Positions 41,991 through 50,984 of a stretch of 64,000 nt of DNA are shown piece after piece. The first letter of the stretch is position 1. The number at the start of each line of letters is the position of its first letter. Source of the DNA: CAXQZM01 sp965229645. Lineage in GTDB: Bacteria; Pseudomonadota; Alphaproteobacteria; UBA7985. The notes below the pieces were generated by a model. It saw only the letters and a list, made by a program, of their open reading frames with translations. It was not told the origin of the DNA and ran no database searches. The translations under genes and the position numbers were made by a program. The stretch is from NCBI GenBank assembly GCA_965229645.1, contig OZ245893.1, forward strand, positions 1,426,001 to 1,490,000. The letters run 5' to 3'.

Positions 41991-43274
41991 ATGAAAAAGA
42001 GTCTTTTGACTTCAGCGAGTTTGGCGCTCGCAATTTCGGCAGTTGCGTCAGCGCAAGAGCTGACCATTGCCACGGTGAACAACGGCCACATGGTCAATAT
42101 GCAAGAACTATCATCGATCTACGAGTCGGAAACAGGCGTTTCGCTGAATTGGGTTACCCTTGATGAGGGCACCCTGCGGGAGCAAGTGACGCTCGACGCT
42201 GGTACGGGCGGGGGCGCATACGACGTCTTTACCATCGGCATGTACGAGGCCCCGATTTGGGGCGACGCGGGCTGGATCCAGGCCCTTGAGTTTGGCGACG
42301 ACTACGACGTTGACGACATTCTGCCTGCCATGGCTGGCGGCTTGTCCTCCAACGGAAACCTCTACGCCGCGCCCTTCTACGGGGAGTCGTCCATGGTCAT
42401 GTACCGCAGCGACCTCGCGGAAGCGGCGGGTGTGAGCATCCGAGACAAGGATTCCTGGGGGAACATCAAGGCGGCAGCGGCGGCCATGCACGACCCCGAC
42501 AATGGCGTCTATGGGGCCTGCTTGCGCGGCAAGCCAGGCTGGGGCGACAATATGGCCTTCATCACCACGGTGGTTAACTCCTTTGGCGGCGCCTGGTTCG
42601 ACGCCGACGGCACTCCCACGCTGGACACGCCCGAGTGGCACGCCGCCATCAACTTCTACGTGGACTTGTTGAATTCCTACGGCCCTCCAGGGTCCGAAGG
42701 CAACTCCTTCAACGAAATCCTCGGCCTCTACCGTGAGGGTTCCTGCGGCATGTGGATCGACGCGACCATCGCAGCGTCCTTCTTAGAAGGCGACGGCTCT
42801 GCGGCGACGGGCAACGTCGCTTACGCTCAATCCCCCAACGCGACCAACCCTGTCGGGGCCAACTGGTTGTGGGCCTGGGCGCTGGCTGTTCCCGCCAACA
42901 CGGAAAACGCCGATGCGGCGGTTGCCTTCATCGAGTGGGCGACGTCCAAAGACTATATCCAGTTGGTCGGTGAGGAACTGGGATGGGGGTCTGTGCCCAC
43001 TGGCACGCGCGCCTCAACCTACGACATCGCCGAGTTTCAAGCGGTCACCAACTTCGCGGACGCCGAGCTCGCGGCGATCTTCTCTGCCGCCCCAGGGGCA
43101 AGCGACATGAAGCCCTACGTTGGGGTTCAGTTCGCAGCGATTCCTGAGTTCCAGGAAATCGGGATCGGCGTCGGCCAGGAAATGGCAGCAGCCCTGTCGG
43201 GGGCCAAGTCGGTTGAGGACGCTCTGGCGGCTTCACAGGCCCATGCCGAAGCTGTTATGGCGGCTTCTGAATAG
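41991..43274 (+). CDS. ABC transporter, sugar/polyol solute-binding protein
   Basis: 427 residues; signal peptide MKKSLLTSASLALAISAVAS then AQELTIATVNN. Fold of the family 1 carbohydrate-binding proteins (SmoE/MtlE-like): FTIGMYEAPIWGDAGWIQAL, YAAPFYGESSMVMYRSDL, GANWLWAWALAVPANTENAD. It captures the substrate in the periplasm and delivers it to the two permeases downstream. Preceded by GGGAGGAAAG at the right distance. Neighbouring mannitol-dehydrogenase-family gene suggests a sugar alcohol. Confidence 0.92.
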   Translation: MKKSLLTSASLALAISAVASAQELTIATVNNGHMVNMQELSSIYESETGVSLNWVTLDEGTLREQVTLDAGTGGGAYDVFTIGMYEAPIWGDAGWIQALEFGDDYDVDDILPAMAGGLSSNGNLYAAPFYGESSMVMYRSDLAEAAGVSIRDKDSWGNIKAAAAAMHDPDNGVYGACLRGKPGWGDNMAFITTVVNSFGGAWFDADGTPTLDTPEWHAAINFYVDLLNSYGPPGSEGNSFNEILGLYREGSCGMWIDATIAASFLEGDGSAATGNVAYAQSPNATNPVGANWLWAWALAVPANTENADAAVAFIEWATSKDYIQLVGEELGWGSVPTGTRASTYDIAEFQAVTNFADAELAAIFSAAPGASDMKPYVGVQFAAIPEFQEIGIGVGQEMAAALSGAKSVEDALAASQAHAEAVMAASE

Positions 43275-43290
43275 AGTCTCCTCCGAGTTC

Positions 43291-43321
43291 AAGCGGGGCG
43301 GCCACGCGCCGTCCCGCTTTT
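43291..43321 (+). terminator. Stem-loop between binding-protein and permease genes
   Basis: AAGCGGGGCGGC pairs with GCCGTCCCGCTT around a five-base loop, followed by TTTT. Such stem-loops after solute-binding protein genes commonly protect the upstream mRNA and attenuate the permeases. Confidence 0.75.
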
Positions 43322-43371
43322 GGTCTTGGGAGGGACCAATAGATGATATTTGAGGGAGGAAACGAGATAAG

Positions 43372-44235
43372 ATGAGCCGCACCCTGGCAAACTGGTTGCT
43401 TGCCCCTGCCGTGGTCCTGCTGTTCGTATGGATGATCGTGCCGCTGAGCATGACCATCTACTTTTCCTTTGTCGATTACAGTCTTTACGATGCGGCCGCC
43501 GAGCGCGGGGCCTTCGTCGGCTTCCGCAATTTCCGCAATTTCATGGACGCGGAATTTTGGTATGTTGTCCGCAATACTTTTCTCTTGGTCAGCGGGATTT
43601 TGCTGATCACGCTCGTATTTGGGGTCCTGATCGCCCTGCTGGTCAATCGGGCCTTTCCAGGGCGCGGATTTGTCCGCGTCTTGCTGATCTCCCCTTTCTT
43701 TATCATGCCCGCGGTCAACGCCATGTTGTGGAAGAACCTCATGCTCCACCCCGCCAACGGCCTAATCGCGTTTCTCTCGCAACTCATGGGCGTCGAGGCG
43801 GTTGAGATGTTCAGCCCGACCAATTCGCTACTGGGCGTAATCCTGATCGTGTCCTGGCAATGGGTGCCGTTCGCGGTCCTGATTTTTATGACCTCGTTGC
43901 AATCTGAAGATCAGGAGCAGAAGGAAGCGGCGGTTCTCGACGGCGCCAGCGCCCTCTCGCAATTTTGGAACCTGACCTTGCCGCATCTCGCCCGGCCCAT
44001 CGCCATCGTCATGATGATCCAGCTGATTTTCCACCTGGGCATCTTTGCCGAAATTTTACTCACCTCGGGCGGGGCTGGCAACGAAACCCTGGCCTTCAAG
44101 ATTCATACGACGGGATCGGGGGCGGCGCTCGACATCGGCCGGGCCTCGGCGGGGGGGATTTTCGCGGTGATTTTGGCCAACATCGCCGCGATTTTCTTGA
44201 TCCGGTTGGTCGGCAAGAGCATTCGGACGACCTGA
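43372..44235 (+). CDS. ABC transporter permease, first subunit (SmoF/MtlF-like)
   Basis: 287 residues, six predicted membrane segments (first: LLAPAVVLLFVWMIVPLSM). The EAA loop that contacts the ATPase reads EAAVLDGASALSQFWNLTLP (about 190-209), normal in sequence and position. Length is usual. Starts with GGGAGGAAACGAG upstream; separated from the next permease by 3 bp. Confidence 0.93.
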   Translation: MSRTLANWLLAPAVVLLFVWMIVPLSMTIYFSFVDYSLYDAAAERGAFVGFRNFRNFMDAEFWYVVRNTFLLVSGILLITLVFGVLIALLVNRAFPGRGFVRVLLISPFFIMPAVNAMLWKNLMLHPANGLIAFLSQLMGVEAVEMFSPTNSLLGVILIVSWQWVPFAVLIFMTSLQSEDQEQKEAAVLDGASALSQFWNLTLPHLARPIAIVMMIQLIFHLGIFAEILLTSGGAGNETLAFKIHTTGSGAALDIGRASAGGIFAVILANIAAIFLIRLVGKSIRTT

Positions 44236-44238
44236 CCT

Positions 44239-45894
44239 ATGGCCATCGCTGGAACCCAATCGCCTTGGCGCGACCGCAGTCTGACCACACTGGCCTGGCT
44301 GGTGGGGCTTGCCCTGTTCTTCCCGATTTTGTGGCTCGGCCTATCGAGCCTCAAGACCGATTTGGAAGCGCAGTCCGCCACACCCGAATTCTTGGTCACC
44401 TTTGATCGCGATTGGATCGAGGCGCGCAACCAAGCCCTCGAGCGGGGGGAGGACGTGCCCCTTAGGGACCGGCTGTTTTTCATGCCGACCTTGGCCAACT
44501 ATCAGGGCCTGACCGAGGCAGCGGACGGATTTTGGAAGTTTGTTTTCAACACCAGTTCCATCGCCATCATCGCGACGATTTTGTGCATGGTCATCGCCAT
44601 TCCCGCCGCGTACTCCATGGCGTTTCGGCCCAGCAATTGGACCGCCGATATCTTGCTGTGGATGCTCTCGACCAAGATGTTGCCCGCGGTTGGGGTGATC
44701 ATGCCGATTTTCTTCTTGTTTCAGGGTTTTACGGTCTCCTTGCCGCATTTGCAGTTTGAGGGGCAGGAAACCGTTGAGTTGCAGCTTGATGCGCCCGAGG
44801 GCCTCGACCTAGAGCTCGGGGCTTTGGACGCTGCCACGATCCTGATCGACAACCCCGACAAGACCCCGACCCTTACCCTACAAAGCACGGGCGCCATCGT
44901 CGAAGGCACCCGCCACAGCGGCTTCATCGTCTCGCTGTCGCCCCCCTTGGACGAAGATTTGGAGGTCACCTATAAAGCGTCGAGCCGGGCGGCGCGCGAC
45001 GGCCAGATCGAGGCCCTGCCTGGCCGCGTTACCCTTCCCGCGGGCCAAAGCCATGTACTGATCCCCGTGGCCGCGGTTGGCGATAGCGTTCGCGAAAGCC
45101 CCATGACGCTGCGCCTGACTTTGGAGGGCCTGTCGTCCAATGCCGCGCGCCTTGGCAAAGTGTTCGTTGCCTCGAGCAAAGTGGTCGATGCAGTGGAAAC
45201 CCCGCAGGTCGCCATCACCCCGCTGAGCCACAGTGTCGAGGGCGCGGTCGCGGGCCGTGCGCGCGTCACGCTTTCCAAGCCCCAGCAAGTGCCGACCGAC
45301 CTCACCTATACCGTCGGCGGGACGGCAGCCCCTGGCCAAGACTTTTCGGCCTTGTCGGGCAGCCTCACCCTGCCCGCGGGCGAGACCAGCACGGACATAG
45401 CCTTTGAGGCCCCATCGGGCGGGCGCTTTGAGGACTTTGCCGTGACGTGGCAGCCGACCAAGCTGGCCTTGCAAGACACGCGCGCGGGCATCATTCTGGT
45501 CTATGTGTTGATCAATATGCCGATTTTGATCTGGATTCTGTTCACCTACTTCAAAGAAATCCCGAAGGAAATTCTGGAGGCCAGTCGCATGGACGGGGCG
45601 AGCACCTGGTCGGAGTTGCGATCAATTATTCTGCCCTTGGCCTGGGGGGGAATCGCTGCAACGGCACTGCTTTCGATCATATTTTGTTGGAACGAAGCCT
45701 ACTGGTCGATCCGCCTCGCGTCCGAAGATGCTTTGGGGCTCGGAGCCATGGTCACCTCTAAGGAGGATCCGCGCGAACCGTTTTACGCCAAAATGTCGGC
45801 GGCCTCAATCGTCGCCATCGCCCCCATCATTATCATGGGCTGGTTCACGCAGAAGCAGTTGGTCCAGGGTTTGACCTTTGGCGCCGTCAAATAA
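44239..45894 (+). CDS. ABC transporter permease, second subunit, with a large periplasmic Calx-beta-like insertion
   Basis: 551 residues where about 280-300 is usual. TM1 (15-38), a periplasmic stretch, TM2 (101-128) and TM3 (137-161) are normal; after FLFQGF, where relatives continue directly with LLDTR, about 243 residues intervene (164-407) before LQDTRAGIILVYVLIN (TM4). The EAA loop (EILEASRMDGASTWSELRSI), TM5 and TM6 are intact. The insert holds two beta-rich repeats resembling Calx-beta domains; the second has GTAAPGQDFSALSGSLTLP and AGETSTDI, characteristic of that family. The loop between TM3 and TM4 lies on the periplasmic side, so the insert could touch the binding protein or the cell wall. 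No frameshift or stop, so expressed as one chain. Confidence 0.9.
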   Translation: MAIAGTQSPWRDRSLTTLAWLVGLALFFPILWLGLSSLKTDLEAQSATPEFLVTFDRDWIEARNQALERGEDVPLRDRLFFMPTLANYQGLTEAADGFWKFVFNTSSIAIIATILCMVIAIPAAYSMAFRPSNWTADILLWMLSTKMLPAVGVIMPIFFLFQGFTVSLPHLQFEGQETVELQLDAPEGLDLELGALDAATILIDNPDKTPTLTLQSTGAIVEGTRHSGFIVSLSPPLDEDLEVTYKASSRAARDGQIEALPGRVTLPAGQSHVLIPVAAVGDSVRESPMTLRLTLEGLSSNAARLGKVFVASSKVVDAVETPQVAITPLSHSVEGAVAGRARVTLSKPQQVPTDLTYTVGGTAAPGQDFSALSGSLTLPAGETSTDIAFEAPSGGRFEDFAVTWQPTKLALQDTRAGIILVYVLINMPILIWILFTYFKEIPKEILEASRMDGASTWSELRSIILPLAWGGIAATALLSIIFCWNEAYWSIRLASEDALGLGAMVTSKEDPREPFYAKMSAASIVAIAPIIIMGWFTQKQLVQGLTFGAVK

Positions 45895-45899
45895 ACCCC

Positions 45900-46802
45900 A
45901 TGCCCTCGCCCCCTGAACTGGAGATTGTCGATTGGTCCACCCAATCGGTACGGTACTTGGAACACGGCTGGCCGTCGGATCTGTGCCGCTGGCACGCCCA
46001 CGCGGAATACGAGGTCCATTTGATCGTCGCGGGCACGGGCACCGCTTTTGTCGGTGACTATATAGGGGACTTTGCCGCGGGGTCGCTTTTCATCACTGGC
46101 CCCCATGTCCCGCACAACTGGGTATCGGATCGGGCGGGTCCTGGCGTCGTGCCCCTGCGCGACATGCTGGTGCAGTTCCCCGAGGCGAGCATGGTCAACC
46201 TCATGACCGCCTTTTCTGATTTCAAAGAAATCCGTCCGCTGCTCGACGATGCCCAGGCTGGCGTCGAAGTCCATGGCATCCCCCTGGACCAGTCGCAAGC
46301 CATGCTCGCGGCGGTGCGCGATGCCCGCGGCGCGGCGCAGGTTGTGGCCTTCATTGACCTGCTGGTTCAACTGGCGGCGCATCAAAACCGCACCACCTTG
46401 TCGCTCGTCAACTTGAGCCAAAGGGCCAATTCCAAACGCCAAGCACAAATTGGCGAGGCGGTGGACTATATCGTGCAAAATTACGACGCCGACCTCTCGG
46501 TGACGACCGTCTCAAAGGTCGCAGGTTTATCGGAGGCGAGCTTTACCCGCCATTTCAAGCACATTACTGGCAATCGCTTTTCCGAATTTGTCAATCTGGT
46601 GCGCGTGCGCCAAGCCTGCGCCTTTCTGATCGATACGTCGGACCCCGTTTCGGCGATTTGCTACGACAGCGGGTTTCAAAACCTCGCCAACTTCAACCGG
46701 CAATTTTTGCGGCTCAAGGGCTGCACCCCCAGCCAGTATCGCAACCAAACTCTGGTGGGCCTGCGCGGGGATGCGCCCAAAATGCAGCGGAGGGCCGCCT
46801 AG
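45900..46802 (+). CDS. AraC-family transcriptional regulator
   Basis: 300 residues. An N-terminal cupin-like sensor (HAHAEYEVHLIVAGTGTAFV) probably binds the transported compound; the C-terminal 100 residues carry two helix-turn-helix motifs (SVTTVSKVAGLSEASFTRHF and PVSAICYDSGFQNLANFNRQF). Typical of regulators of polyol operons (MtlR/SmoR-like). Embedded in the operon it likely controls, 5 bp after the permease gene; a candidate target is the 21-bp-spaced direct repeat at 41894. Confidence 0.92.
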   Translation: MPSPPELEIVDWSTQSVRYLEHGWPSDLCRWHAHAEYEVHLIVAGTGTAFVGDYIGDFAAGSLFITGPHVPHNWVSDRAGPGVVPLRDMLVQFPEASMVNLMTAFSDFKEIRPLLDDAQAGVEVHGIPLDQSQAMLAAVRDARGAAQVVAFIDLLVQLAAHQNRTTLSLVNLSQRANSKRQAQIGEAVDYIVQNYDADLSVTTVSKVAGLSEASFTRHFKHITGNRFSEFVNLVRVRQACAFLIDTSDPVSAICYDSGFQNLANFNRQFLRLKGCTPSQYRNQTLVGLRGDAPKMQRRAA

Positions 46803-48145
46803 TGCCGCAAGCCATGATCCATATCGGCTACGGCGCCTTTCATCGGGCGCATCAGGCGGTCTATCTGCAACGCTTGGCCGATCAAGGCGTGGCCAATTGG
46901 TCGATCTATACCGTCAACTTGCGCCCCGCCGATAGCGCGCAATTCGCCATTGAGGCAGAAAAGCCTGGCTACAACCTTTGGACCTACAGCGCCGATGGCG
47001 GCCAGGAGACCATGCGCATCGACCGGCACCGCGCCTTCTTCGATTGGGCGGTGGATCGACCCGCTGCCGAAACGGCCTTGGCCCAAGACGACGTGACGCT
47101 GGTAACGCTCACCGTGTCCGAGGCGGGGTATTACTTTGATGCGAGCGGAGACCTGGACCTGTCCCAGCCGCTCATCGCCGCCGAACTGGCGGGAACACGT
47201 CGCGAGAGTCTCTACGCCTATCTGGCGGGGGGGCTGGAGGCGCGGCGGGCAGCCAAGGCAGGCCCCCTGACCTTCCTGTGCTGCGATAATCTGCGCAACA
47301 ACGGCGCCATGCTGGCGCGGAATTTTGCCACCTACCTGCACCACCTGGGCAAGGACGACTTGGCGGCCTGGGTCGCGAGCAACTGCACCTTTCCCTGTTC
47401 GATGGTTGATCGCATTACGCCTGCGCCCGCGACGCGCGCGACGCGCGCCGACCCCTTGGGCACGACGATCGTGGGGGAGGACTTTATTCAGTGGGTGATC
47501 GAAGATCGGTTCTGCGCCGCCCGACCCCCGCTGGAGCGGGTGGGGGTTGAGTTGGTAGCCGATGTGCATCCTTACGAGGAGACCAAGATTCGGGTGCTGA
47601 ACGGTGGCCATATTTCGATCAGTTTTTTGGGCGCGCTCGCCGGGTACGAAACCTTCGATAGGGCCATGGACGACCGCGAGTTGCGCGACCACTTCAATCG
47701 GTTTGAGCGGGTCGAGGTTCAACGGGCCATGCCCGCCGATGTACCTATCGACACACTGGCCTATATTGAGCGGGTCGAGGGACGCTTCACCAACAGGTCC
47801 ATCGGCGATGCGATCGAGCGCATTTGCACCGATGGCTTCGCCAAGATGAGCATTTTTATGCGTCCAACTTTGGAAGGGTGCTTTGCCGCAGGCCAGGTTC
47901 CTGCTTTCGCCATTCGCTCGATTGCGGGGTGGTTCCACTACGCCCGCCTGATCAAGCTCGGCCTTCGGACCTATGCCTACCATGAGCCCAACTGGGATCG
48001 GCTCGAACCCCTTCTGGATCGGGAGGACCCCAGCGGTTTTTTGGGCGCACGCACGCTCTTTGGCGACTTGGCGCAGCGGCATCCCGAATTTGGGCAAGAA
48101 TTTGAACGTCAACTACACTACCTGGAGCAGAAATGGCCAGCTTAA
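46802..48145 (+). CDS. Mannitol dehydrogenase family (polyol 2-dehydrogenase / fructuronate reductase) protein
   Basis: 447 residues of the long-chain polyol dehydrogenase family (MtlK, UxuB, DalD). The NAD site reads IGYGAFHRAHQAVYLQRL at the start; TVSEAGYYFD, LCCDNLRNNG and KIRVLNGGH (catalytic Lys region) follow. It would oxidise an imported sugar alcohol at C2 to a ketose. GTG at 46802 overlaps the AraC stop by one base, with GGAGGG upstream; ATG at 46814 is the alternative. The N-terminus is some 30-40 residues shorter than MtlK. Overlaps the ATPase gene by 13 bp. Confidence 0.9.
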   Translation: MPQAMIHIGYGAFHRAHQAVYLQRLADQGVANWSIYTVNLRPADSAQFAIEAEKPGYNLWTYSADGGQETMRIDRHRAFFDWAVDRPAAETALAQDDVTLVTLTVSEAGYYFDASGDLDLSQPLIAAELAGTRRESLYAYLAGGLEARRAAKAGPLTFLCCDNLRNNGAMLARNFATYLHHLGKDDLAAWVASNCTFPCSMVDRITPAPATRATRADPLGTTIVGEDFIQWVIEDRFCAARPPLERVGVELVADVHPYEETKIRVLNGGHISISFLGALAGYETFDRAMDDRELRDHFNRFERVEVQRAMPADVPIDTLAYIERVEGRFTNRSIGDAIERICTDGFAKMSIFMRPTLEGCFAAGQVPAFAIRSIAGWFHYARLIKLGLRTYAYHEPNWDRLEPLLDREDPSGFLGARTLFGDLAQRHPEFGQEFERQLHYLEQKWPA

Positions 48146-49185
48146 CCCTTACAGAAATTCGCAAAGCTTACGGCAAGGCCGAGGTCATTCGCGGCGTCAA
48201 TTTGGACATAGGCGACGGCGAATTCGTGGTCTTCGTCGGTCCATCGGGCTGCGGCAAGTCCACCTTGCTGCGCACCATCGCCGGCTTAGAAGACATTACG
48301 AGCGGGGAGTTGAAGATCGGCGATCGCCCCGTCAACGACGTGCGCCCGTCCGAACGCGGGGTCGCCATGGTGTTTCAAACCTACGCGCTCTACCCCCATA
48401 TGACCGTCGCTAAGAATATGGCCTTTGGTCTTCTACAGGCCAAAACCCCGAAGGACGAGATCGACCAGCGGGTCAAGGCCGCCGCCAAAATCCTGCAAAT
48501 CGAGGACTACTTGGACCGCTTGCCTAAGAACCTATCGGGCGGCCAGCGGCAGCGCGTCGCGATTGGCCGCGCCATCGTGCGCGAGCCCGAGGTGTTTTTG
48601 TTCGACGAGCCGCTATCCAATCTCGACGCGGCCTTGCGCGTCCAAACCCGATTGGAAATTGCCAAGCTGCATGAGGACCTTGGCACGACTATGATCTATG
48701 TGACGCACGATCAGGTTGAGGCCATGACGCTGGCCGACCGCATCGTCGTCTTGCGCGACGGCGTGATCGAACAGGTCGGCTCGCCCAAGGAACTCTACGA
48801 CAGCCCCGCAAACGAATTCGTCGCGGGCTTCATCGGTTCGCCCAAGATGAACTTCTTCGACGGCGACGGCGATGGAACCAAGATCCGCCTTGCGGGCGGG
48901 GGCACGCTCAAAGGCCATGACAAGGGACCCGTCCGCGTCGGGATTCGCCCCGAACACCTGCGCCTTGGTCAGAAAAGCCCCCTCATGCAGGCGACGTTGG
49001 AGGTTGTGGAGTACTTGGGCGAAAGCACCTATCTGCACTTGCGCAACGGCGCAGGGGAACCGCTGATCATCAAGTCCGACGACCACGAGACACCGCCCAT
49101 CGGCGCGCAAGTCGGCGTCTGCCAAACCGACGGCAAGGCCCATGTTTTTGCCGATGAGGATAGAACCGAGGTCGCGAAGGTTTGA
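48133..49185 (+). CDS. ABC transporter ATP-binding protein (SmoK/UgpC/MalK type)
   Basis: 350 residues. Walker A GPSGCGKSTLL (about 37-47), Q-loop VFQTYALYPHM, signature LSGGQRQRVAIGRA (about 135), Walker B FLFDEPLSNLDA, switch His in YVTHDQVEAMTLADR, and the C-terminal OB-like regulatory domain (about 240-350) shared by sugar importers. Last gene of the transport operon; powers uptake through the two permeases. A hairpin at 49231 probably ends the transcript. Confidence 0.95.
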   Translation: MASLTLTEIRKAYGKAEVIRGVNLDIGDGEFVVFVGPSGCGKSTLLRTIAGLEDITSGELKIGDRPVNDVRPSERGVAMVFQTYALYPHMTVAKNMAFGLLQAKTPKDEIDQRVKAAAKILQIEDYLDRLPKNLSGGQRQRVAIGRAIVREPEVFLFDEPLSNLDAALRVQTRLEIAKLHEDLGTTMIYVTHDQVEAMTLADRIVVLRDGVIEQVGSPKELYDSPANEFVAGFIGSPKMNFFDGDGDGTKIRLAGGGTLKGHDKGPVRVGIRPEHLRLGQKSPLMQATLEVVEYLGESTYLHLRNGAGEPLIIKSDDHETPPIGAQVGVCQTDGKAHVFADEDRTEVAKV

Positions 49186-49230
49186 GACCAGCTAGAAGAT
49201 AAGCGGACCTACCCACCAACCTGCGTCCCA

Positions 49231-49272
49231 TACCAACTGCCAAAAAAGTTGACCCTTTTTTGGTCGTTGGTA
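49231..49272 (+). terminator. Module D hairpin of the dispersed element as terminator
   Basis: TACCAACTGCCAAAAAAG and its near inverse CCTTTTTTGGTCGTTGGTA around TTGAC. This is the terminal hairpin of the composite element with symmetric ends and no other module. It lies 45 bp after the ATPase gene. Confidence 0.8.
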
Positions 49273-49346
49273 GAACCGAAATCTCGGTATGATTCTTGAA
49301 ACTCTTAACGGGCGACGAGTTATCCAGGACAACCCATCAAACATAT

Positions 49347-50984
49347 TTAGTCGTCCGTCAAGAATTCCAAGAGTCATACAGGGGTTTGGGTTAGCAGTTT
49401 TTTCGCTCCATTTTTCTACAAGTTTTTGAATATAGGGGTTTAGAACCTTGTAGCCAACTTTTTGCTTTCCTTCTGAACTGAGATGTGATTCGCTCATCTG
49501 AACCAAATATAGAGGTCAGATCTATGAGCTCCCCCCGACCCACTCACCTTCATTTCAATCACGATCTTTTCAAGCCACGCCTGGATAGTTTCATTGACAT
49601 GAATCATGAACTTGTATTGTTATCTGATCGTATTGATTGGAAGGCTTTGGACGCAAAAGCTGCTGAGAAATTTCCTGCCTCCAGAGGTCGTAAAGCCCTG
49701 CCTACACGCTTTACGCTTGGACTTTTGATCCTGAAGTCCATTGATAACTTAAGTGACGAAAAATTGATCCGCCTTTGGGTGCAAAACCCCTACTATCGGT
49801 ACTTCACAGGTGAGGAATTTTTTCAACACAAGTGTCCCCACCAACGCGCGAATCTATCTCATATACGAAGCCGCAGGGGCGAAGACCTAGAAGGGCTTTT
49901 GACTGAGAGTTTGTGTGTTGCAATCGATAGTGGCGCTCTTGATCCAAGTACCTTGAACGAGGTCTCGGTGGATACAACGGTAATGGAAAAGAACATCACT
50001 TATCCCACCGATGCAAAGTTAATGGTTCGCGCGATAACCGCGATTGCTGAGTTGTGCAAAGACAAGGAAATCAAGCAGCGCCAAACCTATGAAAAGGTCA
50101 TCAAGACAGCCCATGTGCGGGTCAATCGCTATGCGCATGCGCGCTAGCTTAAACGTATGAAACGGCAATTGAAGTTCATCCATACCCGCTTGGAGCGTGT
50201 AATCAGGGAGGTATAGCGCAAGACAGAGGGCCAACCTCTGCTGCAGGAGGCCTTTGCCGATGTCCTTTTTAAGGCCAAGCTCATTCAGATTGAGTGCGAT
50301 CCGAGACGAAAGTCGAACAAGGGTCGAAAGATGTACTCCTGGCATGCGACTGAAGTTGAATGCATCGGCAAAGGCAAGGCACATAAGCGTTTTGAGTTTG
50401 GTGTTAAGGTTTCGATTGTCATTCCGAATTCTTTATCTCCTGGAGGAACCTTTGTGTTAGACAGCCAGGCCCTACATGGCAAACCTCATGACGGAAAAAC
50501 CCTGAAGGCGGCTATGGAGAGAACACAGGAGAGGATTGATGCTCAAATCCAGGGTATCTTTGTAGACAAGGGTTATCGAGGTCATGGTTTGACGGGTGTA
50601 AAACAATTTAAAATCTATCACGACGGTCAAAAATCTTTGGATAAGGCGTTGCGCGCTAAAGTTAAGCGACGAGCAGCAATCGAACCTGTGATTGGGCATC
50701 TGAAAGAAGATGGACCTATGGGACGGAATTATCTCGCAGGTGAGACGGGAGACAAGATCAACGCTATCATGGCAGCGGTTGGTTACAACTTCAGACAAAT
50801 GCTCAATTGGTTGAGGATTCTTTGTGTCCGAATTTGGGTTCAAATTAGAGTCTCATATATAATCAATTTGACCAAATCTGTCCCTCATTTGCGTCAGATC
50901 AGCAATTGCTCCTTTGGCCGAACGACGGTGAAAATGAAATCTTGCATCGTCGCGCTATAAACTGAATTCTTGACGGACGACTAA
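49347..50984. mobile_element. IS5-family insertion sequence, inactivated (1638 bp)
   Basis: Bounded by exact 21-bp terminal inverted repeats starting TTAGTCGTCCGTCAAGAAT (49347-49367; inverse at 50964-50984). Contains one transposase frame broken by two amber codons. No clear target duplication is visible. Marks the start of the AT-rich accessory region. Confidence 0.85.
49524..50960 (+). pseudogene. IS5-family transposase with two in-frame TAG codons
   Basis: A single frame of about 478 codons from ATG 49524 (AGAGGT upstream) to TAA 50960. The N-terminal part has KALPTRFTLGLLILKSIDNL and ALDPSTLNEVSVDTTVMEKN (first catalytic Asp), the C-terminal part IFVDKGYRGHG (second Asp) and AAIEPVIGHLKEDGPMGRNY (catalytic Glu). 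The frame is interrupted by TAG at 50145 and TAG at 50214, with clear homology between and after them, so it is a recent pseudogene by point mutation and not a frameshifted IS with programmed slippage. Confidence 0.88.

Noticed and set aside
49192..49506. 104-aa minus-strand open frame
   Set aside because: It runs through the IS inverted repeat and the module D hairpin; composition is not gene-like. Part of it (MFDGLSW) might be the far side of the gene interrupted by the IS, but I could not confirm a join.
50145..50216. Programmed stop read-through in the transposase
   Set aside because: Two ambers occur at positions of ordinary residues with no recoding signal; simple decay explains them.
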